A stretch of 64,000 nt of DNA from Prochlorococcus sp. AG-347-L20 (GTDB lineage Bacteria; Cyanobacteriota; Cyanobacteriia; PCC-6307; Cyanobiaceae), in the NCBI GenBank assembly GCA_003281225.1, contig QCCP01000009.1, positions 1 through 64,000 on the forward strand. Direction: 5' to 3'. The position numbers and the translations under genes are program-made. This document shows positions 19,048 through 29,447 of this stretch, one piece after another (position 1 is the stretch's first letter; every line of letters starts with the position of its first letter). The notes below the pieces were generated by a model that did not search any database, was not told the DNA's origin, and worked only from the letters and a program-made list of their open reading frames with translations.

Positions 19048-19761
19048 ATGACCGATATTATTAAATTAAGTAGATCTACAGTTGAGAAATATCTTAGTTG
19101 TCCAAGATGTTGTGTTTTGGATAAAAAATATCAAATAAAACCGCCATCACTACCATTCACCTTAAATATAGCTGTAGATAATTTATGTAAAAATGAATTT
19201 GATTATTATAGAAATATTCAGGAGCCGCATCCTTTATTTATTAAAAATGGAATTGATGCTGTGCCTTTCAAACATAAAGATTTAGAACGTTGGAGAAGTA
19301 ATTTTCAAGGGATAAGATATAAGTCAATTGAACACAACTATGACTTTGGTGGAGCTGTAGATGATATTTGGCAAAAAAAAGATGGTCATCTTATTATTGT
19401 TGATGTAAAAGCAACATCCAGAAATAATTTTGATTGGTTTGAGACTTTTAATAAATACGAATATGCAAAAGCTTATAAAAGACAGTTAGAAATGTACCAG
19501 TGGTTGTTTAAAAAAAACGGTTTTCAAGTGGCTAAAGAAGCTTATCTTTTATATTTCAATGGAAGGAAAAATGAAGAATTATTTAATAACCAATTAAATT
19601 TTGACGTACATCTAATTAAATTAGACTGTTCTACTGCATGGGTAGAAAATAAGATAATTGATACGGTTAATTTATTACGTTCGGATGTTTTTCCAAAACC
19701 TTCTTTAAATTGCGAATACTGTAATTATTTAAAGAAGCGTTGGCAATTATCAATAACTTAA
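19048..19761 (+). CDS. PD-(D/E)XK nuclease-superfamily protein, RecB/Cas4-like
   Basis: A 237-residue protein opening LSRSTVEKYLSCPRCCVLD, as in RecB-type nuclease domains. The core can be traced as GGAVDDIW (Asp105/106), IIVDVKATS (Asp119, Lys121) and the QLEMYQWL motif (Gln146, Tyr150). Cysteines at 18, 21 and 22 plus a C-terminal LNCEYCNYL pair suggest a Cas4/AddB-like metal or Fe-S site, though the pattern is not the canonical one. No CRISPR array or cas gene is visible in the window, so a stand-alone repair or defence role is inferred. Confidence 0.78.
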   Translation: MTDIIKLSRSTVEKYLSCPRCCVLDKKYQIKPPSLPFTLNIAVDNLCKNEFDYYRNIQEPHPLFIKNGIDAVPFKHKDLERWRSNFQGIRYKSIEHNYDFGGAVDDIWQKKDGHLIIVDVKATSRNNFDWFETFNKYEYAKAYKRQLEMYQWLFKKNGFQVAKEAYLLYFNGRKNEELFNNQLNFDVHLIKLDCSTAWVENKIIDTVNLLRSDVFPKPSLNCEYCNYLKKRWQLSIT

Positions 19762-19842
19762 TATTCATGGGATAATTTTTTTATATTTCTGGAAAAATAG
19801 TGAATAAAAGATAATCTTTAATTAGAATATTAATTTAGACCT

Positions 19843-20451
19843 TTGATAAAATCGAAAAATTCTGAAAGAAAAATAACTAATCATCTTCAACAAGATGTAG
19901 TCAAAGTATCTGGTAAAACAATTTTTATTAATCCTTTTCTATATTGGCGGAGATTTGATGAAAATACTAATAGATGGCTCAGAGAGCCTGGTCAAATGTC
20001 AGAGGATCAAATTTCACCAAATAGAAATCGTTTTTATCCAGAAATAGAGTGGACTGATTTAAGTCATGAGCAAAAGCTCATAAAAGATGCAACTGTTGAG
20101 ATGTTTTTAAAAACTCTTGAATTGATAAGTACATTTCATCCTCATCTTAGTTCTGGTCAATTATTAGAAGTGGAAAGAAAAATGGCGATTATAAAAAAGA
20201 TTCCCTTCGAAAAGTGGGTAACAAAATCTTTCGCCAAAAAAGCTAAATTATTAGAAAATGAAAAAAGAAAATTTCAAAGAGAAAGATTTTTTAGTAGCTG
20301 GAGAGAATGGTTTAGCCTTGTAAATACTCAACAAGCAATTATGCCGTTAATCGTCACAATATTTATTTCTGCATTTATTGGATGGTCTTTAGGGATATCA
20401 AAGAATAGTTGTAATCCTTACTTTGAACAAAATATAAATCAATTAAATTAA
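19843..20451 (+). CDS. Hypothetical protein with C-terminal membrane anchor
   Basis: A 202-residue protein read from a TTG at 19843. The soluble N-terminal part is polar and basic, with aromatic-rich segments (NPFLYWRRFDENTNRWLREPG). A helical region (about 85-150) follows. One membrane segment (about 170-188, IMPLIVTIFISAFIGWSLG) lies near the C-terminus. I recognise no family. The next ORF on the strand is a 47-residue protein and then pbp2, all in the same direction, but the spacer of about 110 bases makes a shared operon uncertain. Confidence 0.7.
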   Translation: MIKSKNSERKITNHLQQDVVKVSGKTIFINPFLYWRRFDENTNRWLREPGQMSEDQISPNRNRFYPEIEWTDLSHEQKLIKDATVEMFLKTLELISTFHPHLSSGQLLEVERKMAIIKKIPFEKWVTKSFAKKAKLLENEKRKFQRERFFSSWREWFSLVNTQQAIMPLIVTIFISAFIGWSLGISKNSCNPYFEQNINQLN

Positions 20452-20560
20452 TTTGTTTTTGATATTTTTAAAGTATCTAAGTTAATATAATTTTGAAAAA
20501 ATAAATTTCTTATTTAAGATTATATTAAAAGGAATAATTGTTTAAATAAGGAAAAATTTT

Positions 20561-20704
20561 ATGAGTGGAGATATGAATTCAAATAATATTGAAAAGGATG
20601 ATTTTAATGTGAAAACTGAACATGGTCATTATAAAGATTTAATCGTAAAACTTAAAGAAATAAAATCAACTATTGCTTTATTGGAAAAAACAATATTTAA
20701 ATAA
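20561..20704 (+). CDS. Small hypothetical protein (47 aa) upstream of pbp2
   Basis: A 47-codon frame with ATG at 20561, preceded by AAGGA at a reasonable distance. The protein is charged with a helical C-terminal half (HYKDLIVKLKEIKSTIALLEKTIF) that has a heptad-like pattern. It ends 11 bases before the TTG start of the PBP2 gene, suggesting coupling. No family recognised. Confidence 0.5.
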   Translation: MSGDMNSNNIEKDDFNVKTEHGHYKDLIVKLKEIKSTIALLEKTIFK

Positions 20705-20715
20705 ATTTTATATTT

Positions 20716-22506
20716 TTGATAAAAACAAGTCCTAATAAAAACCTTTTTTCATTAAACAGACAACCTCTAGTCTTACTTATTTTTTCTTCTGTTTCTTTTT
20801 TATTAATACTATTTAGGTTAATTTTTTTACAACTTTTAAATTATGAATCTTTTAAGAAGATGTCAGATGAGAATAGGATCAGACTTATTGCTTCACAGCC
20901 AATACGAGGAAGAATACTTGATAAAAATGGTTATGTTTTAGCAGATAGTAGAGTTAAATATTCTTTAATAATAAAGCCTCAATCTGTTAATAAAAGCAAT
21001 TGGGGAAAACATAAATCAAGTATTTCTAACTTGTTAAATATTGATAGTGACGTAATTCAAAAAAAATACTCTGATGGTCTTAAAAATCAGAAACTTTCAG
21101 TAATTATTCTTGAGGATTTAAATGAAGATCAATTAATAAAATTTAAGGAGAATGAAGGGAATTTAATAAGTTTTGAAATAGCTACCAAATTAATTAGAAA
21201 TTATCCTTATAAATCCCTTGCTGCCCATGTAATTGGGTATACTCAGCCAATTACTGAATTAGAATATAAATTCTTAGCTAAGAATGGTTATAAATTAAAT
21301 GACTTAATTGGTAGAACTGGAATTGAATATGTTTATGAGGATTATATAAGAGGTGAATGGGGTGGAGAAATGGTTGAAGTTAATTCATTAGGAAAATTTC
21401 AAAGATCATTGGGTATAAAACCTCCAGTACAAGGTAATGATATTGAACTAACAATCGACCTTAATCTGCAATTAATTGCTGAGGAAGTTCTTAAAGATAA
21501 AAAAGCTGGAGCCATAATAGTAATGGATCCAAGAGATGGTGCTATAAGAGCAATGACGAGTAAACCTACATTTGATTTAAATTTTTTCTCAAAGGATTTT
21601 AAACCTGAGGAAGAATATAATAAACTTTTTAATTCTCCTGAAAAACCTTTATTTAATAGAGCATTAAATGCCTACGATCCAGGAAGCGTCTGGAAAATTG
21701 TAACGGCTTTAGCTGGCTTGGAAAGTGGAAAATTCCCCAGAGAAACCATGTTAGATACTAAACCATGTATAACTTATGGGAGCCAATGTTTTAGAGAGCA
21801 TAATGATTTAGGCTTTGGGTTAATAGGTTATGAAGATGCTTTAAGAGTTTCAAGTAATACATTTTTTTATCAAGTAGGTTATGGAGTAGGAGTAGATGAA
21901 ATTCATAAGGTCTCACGAAAACTTGGTTTTAATTCTTTATCTGGAATTGAAATTTCTGAACAAGAAAATATAGGATTAGTAGCTAGCAGTGAATGGGCCA
22001 AAGAAGGTAGGGGATGGGGGCAACCAGGAAGAACCCCTTGGGTCCCAGAGGATATTGCGAGTATGTCTATCGGACAAATGGTTGTTCAAGTAACTCCGAT
22101 TCAAATAGCTAGAGCATATGCAGCGATTGCTAATGGAGGTTATTTAGTTACTCCACATTTGACCAAAAAATATAGAGAATCTTTGTCTGATAAATCAAAA
22201 ATTAGACTTGATATTGATCCTAATCATATCCAGTTACTAAAAAATGGTTTACGAAAAGTTGTTGAATCTGGAACAGGTGTAGGAATTAATACTGGAGTCA
22301 CTAATCTGCCCCCAGTTTCTGGTAAAACGGGAACCGCTGAAGATTGGAAGACTGGTTTGGATCATGCTTGGTTTGTATGTTTCACTCCATCAGAGGAGAG
22401 TGAATTACTAGTTGTTGCTTTTGCCCAAAATACACCAGGTGGCGGGTCAGTTCATGCACTTCCTATGGCTAAAGAAATTTTAAAAGTTTGGAATAAAAAT
22501 AATTGA
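20716..22506 (+). CDS. mrdA: Penicillin-binding protein 2 (peptidoglycan transpeptidase)
   Basis: A 596-residue class B PBP. A short cytoplasmic N-terminus is followed by one membrane anchor (about 16-38), the PBP dimerisation domain (GRILDKNGYVLADS, then VIGYTQPI) and a transpeptidase domain. That domain has the SxxK motif in DPGSVWKI, the SxN motif in SSNTFF and KTGTAE. It cross-links peptidoglycan at the periplasmic face; PBP2 serves the elongation complex with RodA. The start is TTG at 20716, supported by the immediately following hydrophobic anchor. No rodA neighbour is visible. Confidence 0.93.
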   Translation: MIKTSPNKNLFSLNRQPLVLLIFSSVSFLLILFRLIFLQLLNYESFKKMSDENRIRLIASQPIRGRILDKNGYVLADSRVKYSLIIKPQSVNKSNWGKHKSSISNLLNIDSDVIQKKYSDGLKNQKLSVIILEDLNEDQLIKFKENEGNLISFEIATKLIRNYPYKSLAAHVIGYTQPITELEYKFLAKNGYKLNDLIGRTGIEYVYEDYIRGEWGGEMVEVNSLGKFQRSLGIKPPVQGNDIELTIDLNLQLIAEEVLKDKKAGAIIVMDPRDGAIRAMTSKPTFDLNFFSKDFKPEEEYNKLFNSPEKPLFNRALNAYDPGSVWKIVTALAGLESGKFPRETMLDTKPCITYGSQCFREHNDLGFGLIGYEDALRVSSNTFFYQVGYGVGVDEIHKVSRKLGFNSLSGIEISEQENIGLVASSEWAKEGRGWGQPGRTPWVPEDIASMSIGQMVVQVTPIQIARAYAAIANGGYLVTPHLTKKYRESLSDKSKIRLDIDPNHIQLLKNGLRKVVESGTGVGINTGVTNLPPVSGKTGTAEDWKTGLDHAWFVCFTPSEESELLVVAFAQNTPGGGSVHALPMAKEILKVWNKNN

Positions 22507-22530
22507 TAAGAAGTTTTTAATTACAAATTT

Positions 22531-23055
22531 TTATGTTTTTATTTTTTTCATTTGTAAAAGTCTTTGAATAATATCTTCAATAGTTTTTGTATCTATCGGT
22601 TTACTATACGAGGACAAAAGTTGTCTCCCTAATACCTGACTTCCTAAATGCACTAATTGAATGCGTAATGAGGTGAGTAACTCTAAACCTATTCCACCAG
22701 AGAATGTAGCAATTGCGATTGGTTGACCATTAAATAAATTCCTAAAGTCATCTCCTGAAATAGATAACCAAGCTATAAAGTTTGAGAGAATAGGGGGAAT
22801 AGAACCATTATATTCAGGAGCACAAATTACCCACTTTTCTATTGCGAAAAGCTTTTTTTTTAATTCTTCTATTACAACTGGGATATTATCTTTGCTATGA
22901 ATTCTTGGATTAAATAATGGAATATCAAGAGTAGTAAGATCTAATATCTCAGAACTTATTTTTAGTTCATTGCTTTTTTCAAGGAATTTTTCAGAAAGTT
23001 CTAGATTCTTGCCACAACTAGCAGTAATGATTATAAGATCTTTTGATTCAGTCAT
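22531..23055 (-). CDS. NAD(P)H-dependent FMN reductase
   Basis: A 174-residue flavodoxin-like reductase. The N-terminal nucleotide loop is IIITASCGKNLELSEKF, and the FMN-binding motif CAPEYNGSIPPILSNFIAWLS is diagnostic of the NADPH-dependent FMN reductase family. It is 17 bases downstream of the flv1-type gene on the same strand. It could be part of the flavodiiron operon and supply reduced flavin, but that link is inferred from position only. Confidence 0.87.
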   Translation of the reverse strand: MTESKDLIIITASCGKNLELSEKFLEKSNELKISSEILDLTTLDIPLFNPRIHSKDNIPVVIEELKKKLFAIEKWVICAPEYNGSIPPILSNFIAWLSISGDDFRNLFNGQPIAIATFSGGIGLELLTSLRIQLVHLGSQVLGRQLLSSYSKPIDTKTIEDIIQRLLQMKKIKT

Positions 23056-23072
23056 ACATTAGATAAATAAAT

Positions 23073-24875
23073 TTAATAGCTAGCACCAGTTTTACGGTGA
23101 TGAACTGCTGTCAGACTATCGGATTTTAGTATATTACCGTGTAGTACTTCAGCGTATATTACCCAATGATCTCCACATTCCATTCTCTCTTTTACTGAAG
23201 CGTCTAACCACGCTAAAGATTCAGGAATGATTATTTGTTCATTAGGAGTTAATTCAATATCTAAACCTTCAAATCTATCTTCGCCTGGTGCAAAGGGTTT
23301 TGTGAATCTTTTCAAGGGTTCTTTAAAATCTTTTTCACTAAGAATATTTAATGCGAATGAATCTCCTATTTGCAGAAGAGACTCTACCGATCTATCTTTT
23401 GCTACTGCAATACTTAATCCCGGAGGAGAAAAACTTGCTTGACTAACCCATGATGCAAGCATAGCTCCTTTAATATTATTCTCATCTTTGCCTTTAGAGG
23501 CAGTTAGAACGCAGAGTGAGCCAATTACTCTTCCAAGGGCTTGTAGCTTTGGATCCGTTTTGCTTGTAATCATTCCAGTATCAGACTTTCTAGGTTTTTT
23601 CTTTGCTTTTTTTATAATTTTTCTTCCAAAATGAGTTCCTATTTCTTCTAGCTCTTTAATCTTTGGTTTATTTGGACTGAATTTAATTCTTATAGGGTCA
23701 AAACTAAACTTAAAACCACCGTCTTTTAATTTTGTTTCAAGTAAATCTATAGCTTCACCGCTCCAGCCAAAACTGCCAAAAATTCCCACTGGCTTATCTC
23801 TATTGCCCTCTGCCAACAATGTTCCTAGTGCACTAACTATTGGAGTTGGGGCGTGACCACCCAATGTGGGTGAGCCAATTAAAAATCCATCAGCATTTTG
23901 GATAGATTTTACAAGTACATCATTAGGTGTAAATTCACAATTAATACTTTCAACTTCTACAGAGGTTCTATTTATCCCTTTAGCTAATGCATCACCTATT
24001 GAGGCTGTATTTCCATATGCACTTGCATATATCAGAGCGATCCTAGGGTTATTTGTTGAGAGATTTTCTCCCCATCTAATATAGTCATTCAAAAAGCTTT
24101 TTAAGCTATATTCGATCGCGGGACCATGTAATGGTGCAATAGTTTTTATGTCATAATCTGCAATTTTTTCAGTTATTGATACTACTTGATTAGACATTGG
24201 TGCCATTAAGCAATCATAAAAATGTTTCCTATCATTTTCTGTACTAACTCGATTTGTTTCAGACCAATATTTAGATGCAATGTGTGCAGAGAAAATTTTT
24301 TCACTAAGAAGTATTTCTTGATTACGTTCATAAATTATCAAGCCACCAGGCCAACGTGCTGTCGGAATAGGAATTAACTCTAGTGAAATATTATCTAATT
24401 CTAAATTAAGTTCTTTTTTAATTATGTTTATTTCAGGTAATTGAATTTCAATAAAGTTATCTAAGGTAGGATTTCTTTGATTCCACAGTTCGCTAATAAG
24501 TTTATAACCTGGATTAGAGCAAGTAATTGTTGTGTTTTGAAATTGGGTACTTATATTTTTTATAGTTTCAATAATTTGGGGATTAATATGACCAGAAATG
24601 AAGTTGATTTTATCTAATTTAAATTGATCGCAAAACTTAGAAATTATTTTATTCAATGAATTTAAATATTGTTTCTCAGGTGGATGAATAATAAAAAGTT
24701 CTTCATTACTTCTAATGAAAAAAGTATTAAAAGAAGTTCCTTTTTCAAGGTTAAATTCTAGTTCAAATCTTTCTTTATTTTGGTCTAAGAATCTTACACA
24801 AGAAAAATTTTCGGTAATTTCAAATTCTGATAAGTTTTGATTTTCTGCAAGTAAGCCTATATTAATATCTGACAT
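23073..24875 (-). CDS. flv1: Class C flavodiiron protein, Flv1-type
   Basis: A 600-residue three-domain protein: N-terminal metallo-beta-lactamase-like domain (about 30-260), flavodoxin domain (from IALIYASAYGNTASIGDALAKGI) and C-terminal flavin reductase domain (ASWVSQASFSPPGLSIAVAKDR). Flv1 and Flv3 work as a heterodimer passing electrons from photosystem I to O2 and protect against light fluctuation. The metal-ligand motif HxExD is replaced (SGHINPQIIE), as known for the Flv1 partner, so this subunit is not expected to hold a normal di-iron site. It is 16 bases downstream of the flv3-type gene. Confidence 0.9.
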   Translation of the reverse strand: MSDINIGLLAENQNLSEFEITENFSCVRFLDQNKERFELEFNLEKGTSFNTFFIRSNEELFIIHPPEKQYLNSLNKIISKFCDQFKLDKINFISGHINPQIIETIKNISTQFQNTTITCSNPGYKLISELWNQRNPTLDNFIEIQLPEINIIKKELNLELDNISLELIPIPTARWPGGLIIYERNQEILLSEKIFSAHIASKYWSETNRVSTENDRKHFYDCLMAPMSNQVVSITEKIADYDIKTIAPLHGPAIEYSLKSFLNDYIRWGENLSTNNPRIALIYASAYGNTASIGDALAKGINRTSVEVESINCEFTPNDVLVKSIQNADGFLIGSPTLGGHAPTPIVSALGTLLAEGNRDKPVGIFGSFGWSGEAIDLLETKLKDGGFKFSFDPIRIKFSPNKPKIKELEEIGTHFGRKIIKKAKKKPRKSDTGMITSKTDPKLQALGRVIGSLCVLTASKGKDENNIKGAMLASWVSQASFSPPGLSIAVAKDRSVESLLQIGDSFALNILSEKDFKEPLKRFTKPFAPGEDRFEGLDIELTPNEQIIIPESLAWLDASVKERMECGDHWVIYAEVLHGNILKSDSLTAVHHRKTGASY

Positions 24876-24891
24876 TTTAAAGACTTATTTT

Positions 24892-26667
24892 TTAATAGTG
24901 ATTAGCAACTTTTCTGTGATGAACTGCTGTCTTGCATGATAAGTCAGAAACATTACCATTTTCAACAATTCCGTAAATTATCCAATGATCTGGAGTCTCT
25001 AGCCTTGAACTAACTTTACAATCTAAAAAGGCGAGTGAATCTGAAAGAACTGGTCCGCCTTCAGCGATGTTGCTAATTACATCTACATCTGCAAATCTAT
25101 CAGCTCCAGGGGCAAATCTTTTTAAAAAATGTCTGAACATTTTTTGATAGTTATCTTCTCTCAGAATATTCACAACAAAACCTTTACCAACTTGCATATA
25201 TGATTCAATAGCTCTATCTTTTGCTACTGCGACTGTAATACCTGGTGGAGAAAAGCTTGCTTGACTAACCCAACTTGCGACCATTGCACTTTGTCTAAAT
25301 GTAGAACCTTGCCCTTGGCTTGCTGTAACTACATATAATCCACCACTTAATCTCCCTAATGCTTTATCTAAATTTGAATCAAGGCTCTTCATAGAGGCAA
25401 TATTCTTCTTTTTATTGATCAATTGACCCAAGTCAGTTCCAGCTTCTTCGAATTGTTGATAAACAATGGGATCCGGAATATTTTTAACCCTTAAGGGAGA
25501 GAAAGCTTCTTTTTGACCAAGTTCTCTTAATTTATTTGCTAAGGAATCTATTGGTTCATCATTTCCACCAAATGCATCATAAACTGCAGTAAATTGTTTT
25601 GGCTTTAGTGCTGCAAATAAAGTACCGAGAGATTCTTTTAATTCATTATCTGAGTCAACTGGCCATGTGGGAATGACTACTGCTTTTGATTCGGCAATTA
25701 AACTTGTTAATTCTTGCGGATCAGAAGATCTTAAATCAATTAACTGAACCTGGGCATCTGCTTTGCTAATTCCATGAGATATCGCTTGACTTAGTCGATC
25801 ACAATAACCATAGTCGCTTATGTAGCAGACTGACACAAAATCATTGCCTTTGCTTTTATTACTACTCCATTCTAGATATTTTCCTTTCCAAAAATTGACC
25901 TGATTATGGAGCAAAGGCCCATGACCAACAGCTATTGTTTTTAATTCAGGTAGCTTATCTATTCTTTTGATTGCCTGCATAACGCTTCTAGCGTTTGGAC
26001 CCATAAGGCAATCGTAATAAAAACGGAAATCATCGTATATTTCTTTTTGATCAGTGTCAAAAAATTCGTCAGAACAATAATGGAGTCCAAATGCATCGCA
26101 TGTATAAAGAACATTTGTGCTGTGATCATATGAAAATATGGTATCTGGCCAATGTAAATTTGGTGCACTTATAAATTCAATATTATGTTCTAAACCACTA
26201 TCAGGATTAGTTCCGAGATTTAAAAACTCTCCACTCTTAACCTCTAGACGTTTAAAGGGAATATGTATTTGGTCTTCAATAAATTTAAGTGCTAATTTTG
26301 ATCCAACTACTGTGATATTTTTATTTAATTCTAAAAGATTACCTATTAAACCAGAATGATCAGGTTCTGTATGGCTAGTAATTAGATAATCAACTTCTTG
26401 TGGATTGACCTTTTGCAGTAATTCTTCAAACCATAATTCTTCGAACTTTGCGTGACTAGTATCAATAATTGCTAGTTTCTCGCCTTTAATAATAAAACTA
26501 TTGTAAGTAGTTCCATTTCTTAAACCAAATTCAATATCAAATCTACTGCGATCCCAATCCAAAGATCTTATGGCACAAGAATCATCAGCAAAGTTTTGAG
26601 ATTGAACCGTCAACTTGTTATTAGTTTGTGCCAATTTAGAATTACTTGTCTGCGCAGAGGCTATCAT
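24892..26667 (-). CDS. flv3: Class C flavodiiron protein, Flv3-type
   Basis: A 591-residue paralogue of the neighbouring gene with the same domain order: diiron beta-lactamase-like, flavodoxin and flavin reductase. Here the canonical ligand motif is intact (TSHTEPDHSGL) and later ligands in YTCDAFGLH and AVGHGPLLH are present. That identifies it as the Flv3-like partner of the heterodimer that reduces O2 to water downstream of photosystem I. It is the first gene of a likely flv3-flv1-FMN reductase operon, divergent from alaS across 119 bases. Confidence 0.9.
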   Translation of the reverse strand: MIASAQTSNSKLAQTNNKLTVQSQNFADDSCAIRSLDWDRSRFDIEFGLRNGTTYNSFIIKGEKLAIIDTSHAKFEELWFEELLQKVNPQEVDYLITSHTEPDHSGLIGNLLELNKNITVVGSKLALKFIEDQIHIPFKRLEVKSGEFLNLGTNPDSGLEHNIEFISAPNLHWPDTIFSYDHSTNVLYTCDAFGLHYCSDEFFDTDQKEIYDDFRFYYDCLMGPNARSVMQAIKRIDKLPELKTIAVGHGPLLHNQVNFWKGKYLEWSSNKSKGNDFVSVCYISDYGYCDRLSQAISHGISKADAQVQLIDLRSSDPQELTSLIAESKAVVIPTWPVDSDNELKESLGTLFAALKPKQFTAVYDAFGGNDEPIDSLANKLRELGQKEAFSPLRVKNIPDPIVYQQFEEAGTDLGQLINKKKNIASMKSLDSNLDKALGRLSGGLYVVTASQGQGSTFRQSAMVASWVSQASFSPPGITVAVAKDRAIESYMQVGKGFVVNILREDNYQKMFRHFLKRFAPGADRFADVDVISNIAEGGPVLSDSLAFLDCKVSSRLETPDHWIIYGIVENGNVSDLSCKTAVHHRKVANHY

Positions 26668-26786
26668 AGAATAATTAGCTTTATAAATTAACTTTAGTTA
26701 TATAGAATATAAATTCGCGTGATTATTTTTGCGAAATAACCGAAATTACGCTTTTCTTTAATTTTTAATCTTCTTATTCTGGATAA

Positions 26787-29447
26787 ATGACATCTCAACT
26801 TATTAAAAAAATAGTTACTGGAGATGAGATAAGAAATGCTTTTTTAAAATTTTACAGTGAAAAATTACATAAAATCATTCCAAGTGCATCTTTGATTCCA
26901 GATGATCCTACGGTTATGCTGACTATTGCTGGAATGCTACCTTTTAAACCTGTTTTTTTAGGTTTAAAAGAAAGACCATCAAAAAGGGCTACATCTAGCC
27001 AAAAGTGCATCAGAACAAACGATATAGAAAACGTTGGCGTTACAGCCAGACACCATACTTTTTTTGAAATGCTGGGGAATTTCTCTTTTGGAGATTATTT
27101 TAAAAAAGAGGCTATTCAGTGGGCTTGGGAATTAGTTACTAATATTTATCAACTTTCGGCTAAAAATATAATTGTGAGTGTCTTTCATGAAGATGGAGAG
27201 TCTGCAAAAATTTGGAGAGATGAAATTGGTATTCATCCAGATAGGATAGTGAAACTAGGGGAGAAAGATAATTTTTGGTCATCTGGTAAAACAGGTCCAT
27301 GTGGACCTTGTTCAGAACTTTATTATGATTTTCATCCAGAAAAAGGTTTGCAGAATATTGATTTAGAAGATGGAGATCGTTTTATTGAATTTTATAATCT
27401 TGTTTTTATGCAATATAATCGTGACCTTAATGGAATATTGACAGATTTAAAATTTAAAAATATTGACACAGGAATGGGTCTTGAAAGGATGGCTCAAATA
27501 TTGCAAAAAAAGCAAAACAATTATGAGACAGATTTAATTTTTCCTATTATTCAAAAAATTTGTGAGATTGCAAATATTGATTATTATTCTTCAGATGATA
27601 AAAACAAAATTTCTTTAAAAATCATTGGAGATCATACAAGAGCTGTTATTCATTTAATTTCTGATGGAGTAGAAGCAAGTAATCTCGGCAGGGGATATAT
27701 ATTACGAAGGCTTATTAGAAGAATGGTCAGACATGGGAGATTATTAGGTATGACAGATGAATTTTTACCTCATATTGCTACTGTCGGGATCAATTTAATG
27801 CAAAATAATTATCCTGCTTTAAAAAATAATAATGATTTAATTTTGAATGAGATAAAAATTGAAGAAGTAAGGTTTAGGGAAACTCTTGAAAGAGGAGAGA
27901 AATTGCTAGATGAGTTAATTTCTTCAGGGCAGAAATTAATTTCTGGTTTTAAAGCTTTTGAACTTTATGATACTTATGGATTTCCTCTAGAACTTACTGT
28001 AGAAATTGCTGAAGAAAATTGTATCAGTGTAGATGTACAGGGTTTTGAAGAAGAAATGAATGCACAAAAAGAGAGAGCTAAAGCTGCTTCAAGTATTATT
28101 GATTTGACTTTAGAGGGATCATTAGAGCGAGAAATAGATCTTTTTAAGAAAACTGTTTTTAATGGTTATGATTCACTCCTCTCGGAAGCTGAAATAAAGG
28201 GTATATTCTTGGATTCAACATTAGTTAATCAAGCAAGTGAAGGCCAGAAAGTTTTAATTGTTCTTGATCAGACAACTTTTTATGGAGAATCTGGTGGGCA
28301 AGTTGGTGATATTGGAACGATATTTTCAAAAGATGTAGAGGTCTTGGTTGACAATGTTATGCGAAAGAAAAATGTTTTTTTACATTATGGAACGATCAAA
28401 AAAGGAATATTAACTACTGGACAAAAAGTTAAGACTAATGTTAGCTCTTCTAATAGAGCTAAGGCTGCTGCAAATCATACAGCTACTCATTTATTACAAT
28501 CTGCACTTAAATCAGTTGTTAACGAAAGTGTTGGACAAAAAGGTTCATTAGTAGCCTTTAATAAATTACGATTTGACTTTAATTCCTCCAATCCTATTTC
28601 TAAAGATCAAATTTCGAAGATTGAGACTTTAGTTAACTCTTGGATTATGGAAAATCATGCCTTAGAAATAAAAAATATGTCTAAGAGTGAGGCTCTTGCA
28701 AAGGGCGCAGTCGCCATGTTTGGAGAAAAATATGATGATGAAGTGCGCGTTGTTAATGTACCAGGAGTTTCAATGGAACTTTGTGGTGGCACACATGTTC
28801 AAACTACATCCGAATTAGGTTCTTTCAAAATCATTAGTGAGGAAGGAATCTCAGCCGGAGTAAGAAGGATCGAAGCATTATCAGGCCAATCAGCATTAGA
28901 CTATTTTAGTGATAGAAATTCTTTAGTCAATCAACTAAGTGATTTGTTAAAAGCAAATCCTAATCAACTTTTTGAAAGGGTTAATAATTTGCAAGCAGAA
29001 CTTATTAATAAGAATAAAGAGATACAAAAAATGAAAGATGAAATTGCATATTTTAAATACTCTTCTATTAAATCATCTTCAGAAAAAGTAAATTCTTTTT
29101 CAATTTTAGTAAATCAGATTGATGGCTTGGATGCGAATTCTTTGCAATCTGCATCACTGAATTTAACTTCTCATTTGGGGGATAAAGCAATAGTGATTCT
29201 TGGAGGTATACCAAATCCAGAAAATAAAAAGTTGTTATTTGTAGTTTCTTTAGGTGATGATGCAGTAAAAATAGGATTGCATGCAGGTAAATTAATTAAT
29301 GAGATTGCAAGAATTTGTTCTGGAGGAGGAGGCGGAAAGCCTAATTTTGCTCAAGCAGGTGCTAAAGATATTGATAAGTTAAGTGATGCTCTAGATTATG
29401 CTAAAAATTATTTGCAAAAAACATTAGATAGTCATTCTGATAAATAA
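26787..29447 (+). CDS. alaS: Alanyl-tRNA synthetase
   Basis: An 886-residue class II synthetase of standard length. Catalytic-domain motifs include [43 protein letters not shown] and [12 protein letters not shown]. The editing domain has HTATHLLQ and ELCGGTHV, which hold the zinc-site residues. The C-terminal C-Ala domain ends in [13 protein letters not shown]. It charges tRNA-Ala and clears mischarged Ser and Gly. Its 3' end overlaps the convergent speA by 16 bases. Confidence 0.98.
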   Translation: MTSQLIKKIVTGDEIRNAFLKFYSEKLHKIIPSASLIPDDPTVMLTIAGMLPFKPVFLGLKERPSKRATSSQKCIRTNDIENVGVTARHHTFFEMLGNFSFGDYFKKEAIQWAWELVTNIYQLSAKNIIVSVFHEDGESAKIWRDEIGIHPDRIVKLGEKDNFWSSGKTGPCGPCSELYYDFHPEKGLQNIDLEDGDRFIEFYNLVFMQYNRDLNGILTDLKFKNIDTGMGLERMAQILQKKQNNYETDLIFPIIQKICEIANIDYYSSDDKNKISLKIIGDHTRAVIHLISDGVEASNLGRGYILRRLIRRMVRHGRLLGMTDEFLPHIATVGINLMQNNYPALKNNNDLILNEIKIEEVRFRETLERGEKLLDELISSGQKLISGFKAFELYDTYGFPLELTVEIAEENCISVDVQGFEEEMNAQKERAKAASSIIDLTLEGSLEREIDLFKKTVFNGYDSLLSEAEIKGIFLDSTLVNQASEGQKVLIVLDQTTFYGESGGQVGDIGTIFSKDVEVLVDNVMRKKNVFLHYGTIKKGILTTGQKVKTNVSSSNRAKAAANHTATHLLQSALKSVVNESVGQKGSLVAFNKLRFDFNSSNPISKDQISKIETLVNSWIMENHALEIKNMSKSEALAKGAVAMFGEKYDDEVRVVNVPGVSMELCGGTHVQTTSELGSFKIISEEGISAGVRRIEALSGQSALDYFSDRNSLVNQLSDLLKANPNQLFERVNNLQAELINKNKEIQKMKDEIAYFKYSSIKSSSEKVNSFSILVNQIDGLDANSLQSASLNLTSHLGDKAIVILGGIPNPENKKLLFVVSLGDDAVKIGLHAGKLINEIARICSGGGGGKPNFAQAGAKDIDKLSDALDYAKNYLQKTLDSHSDK

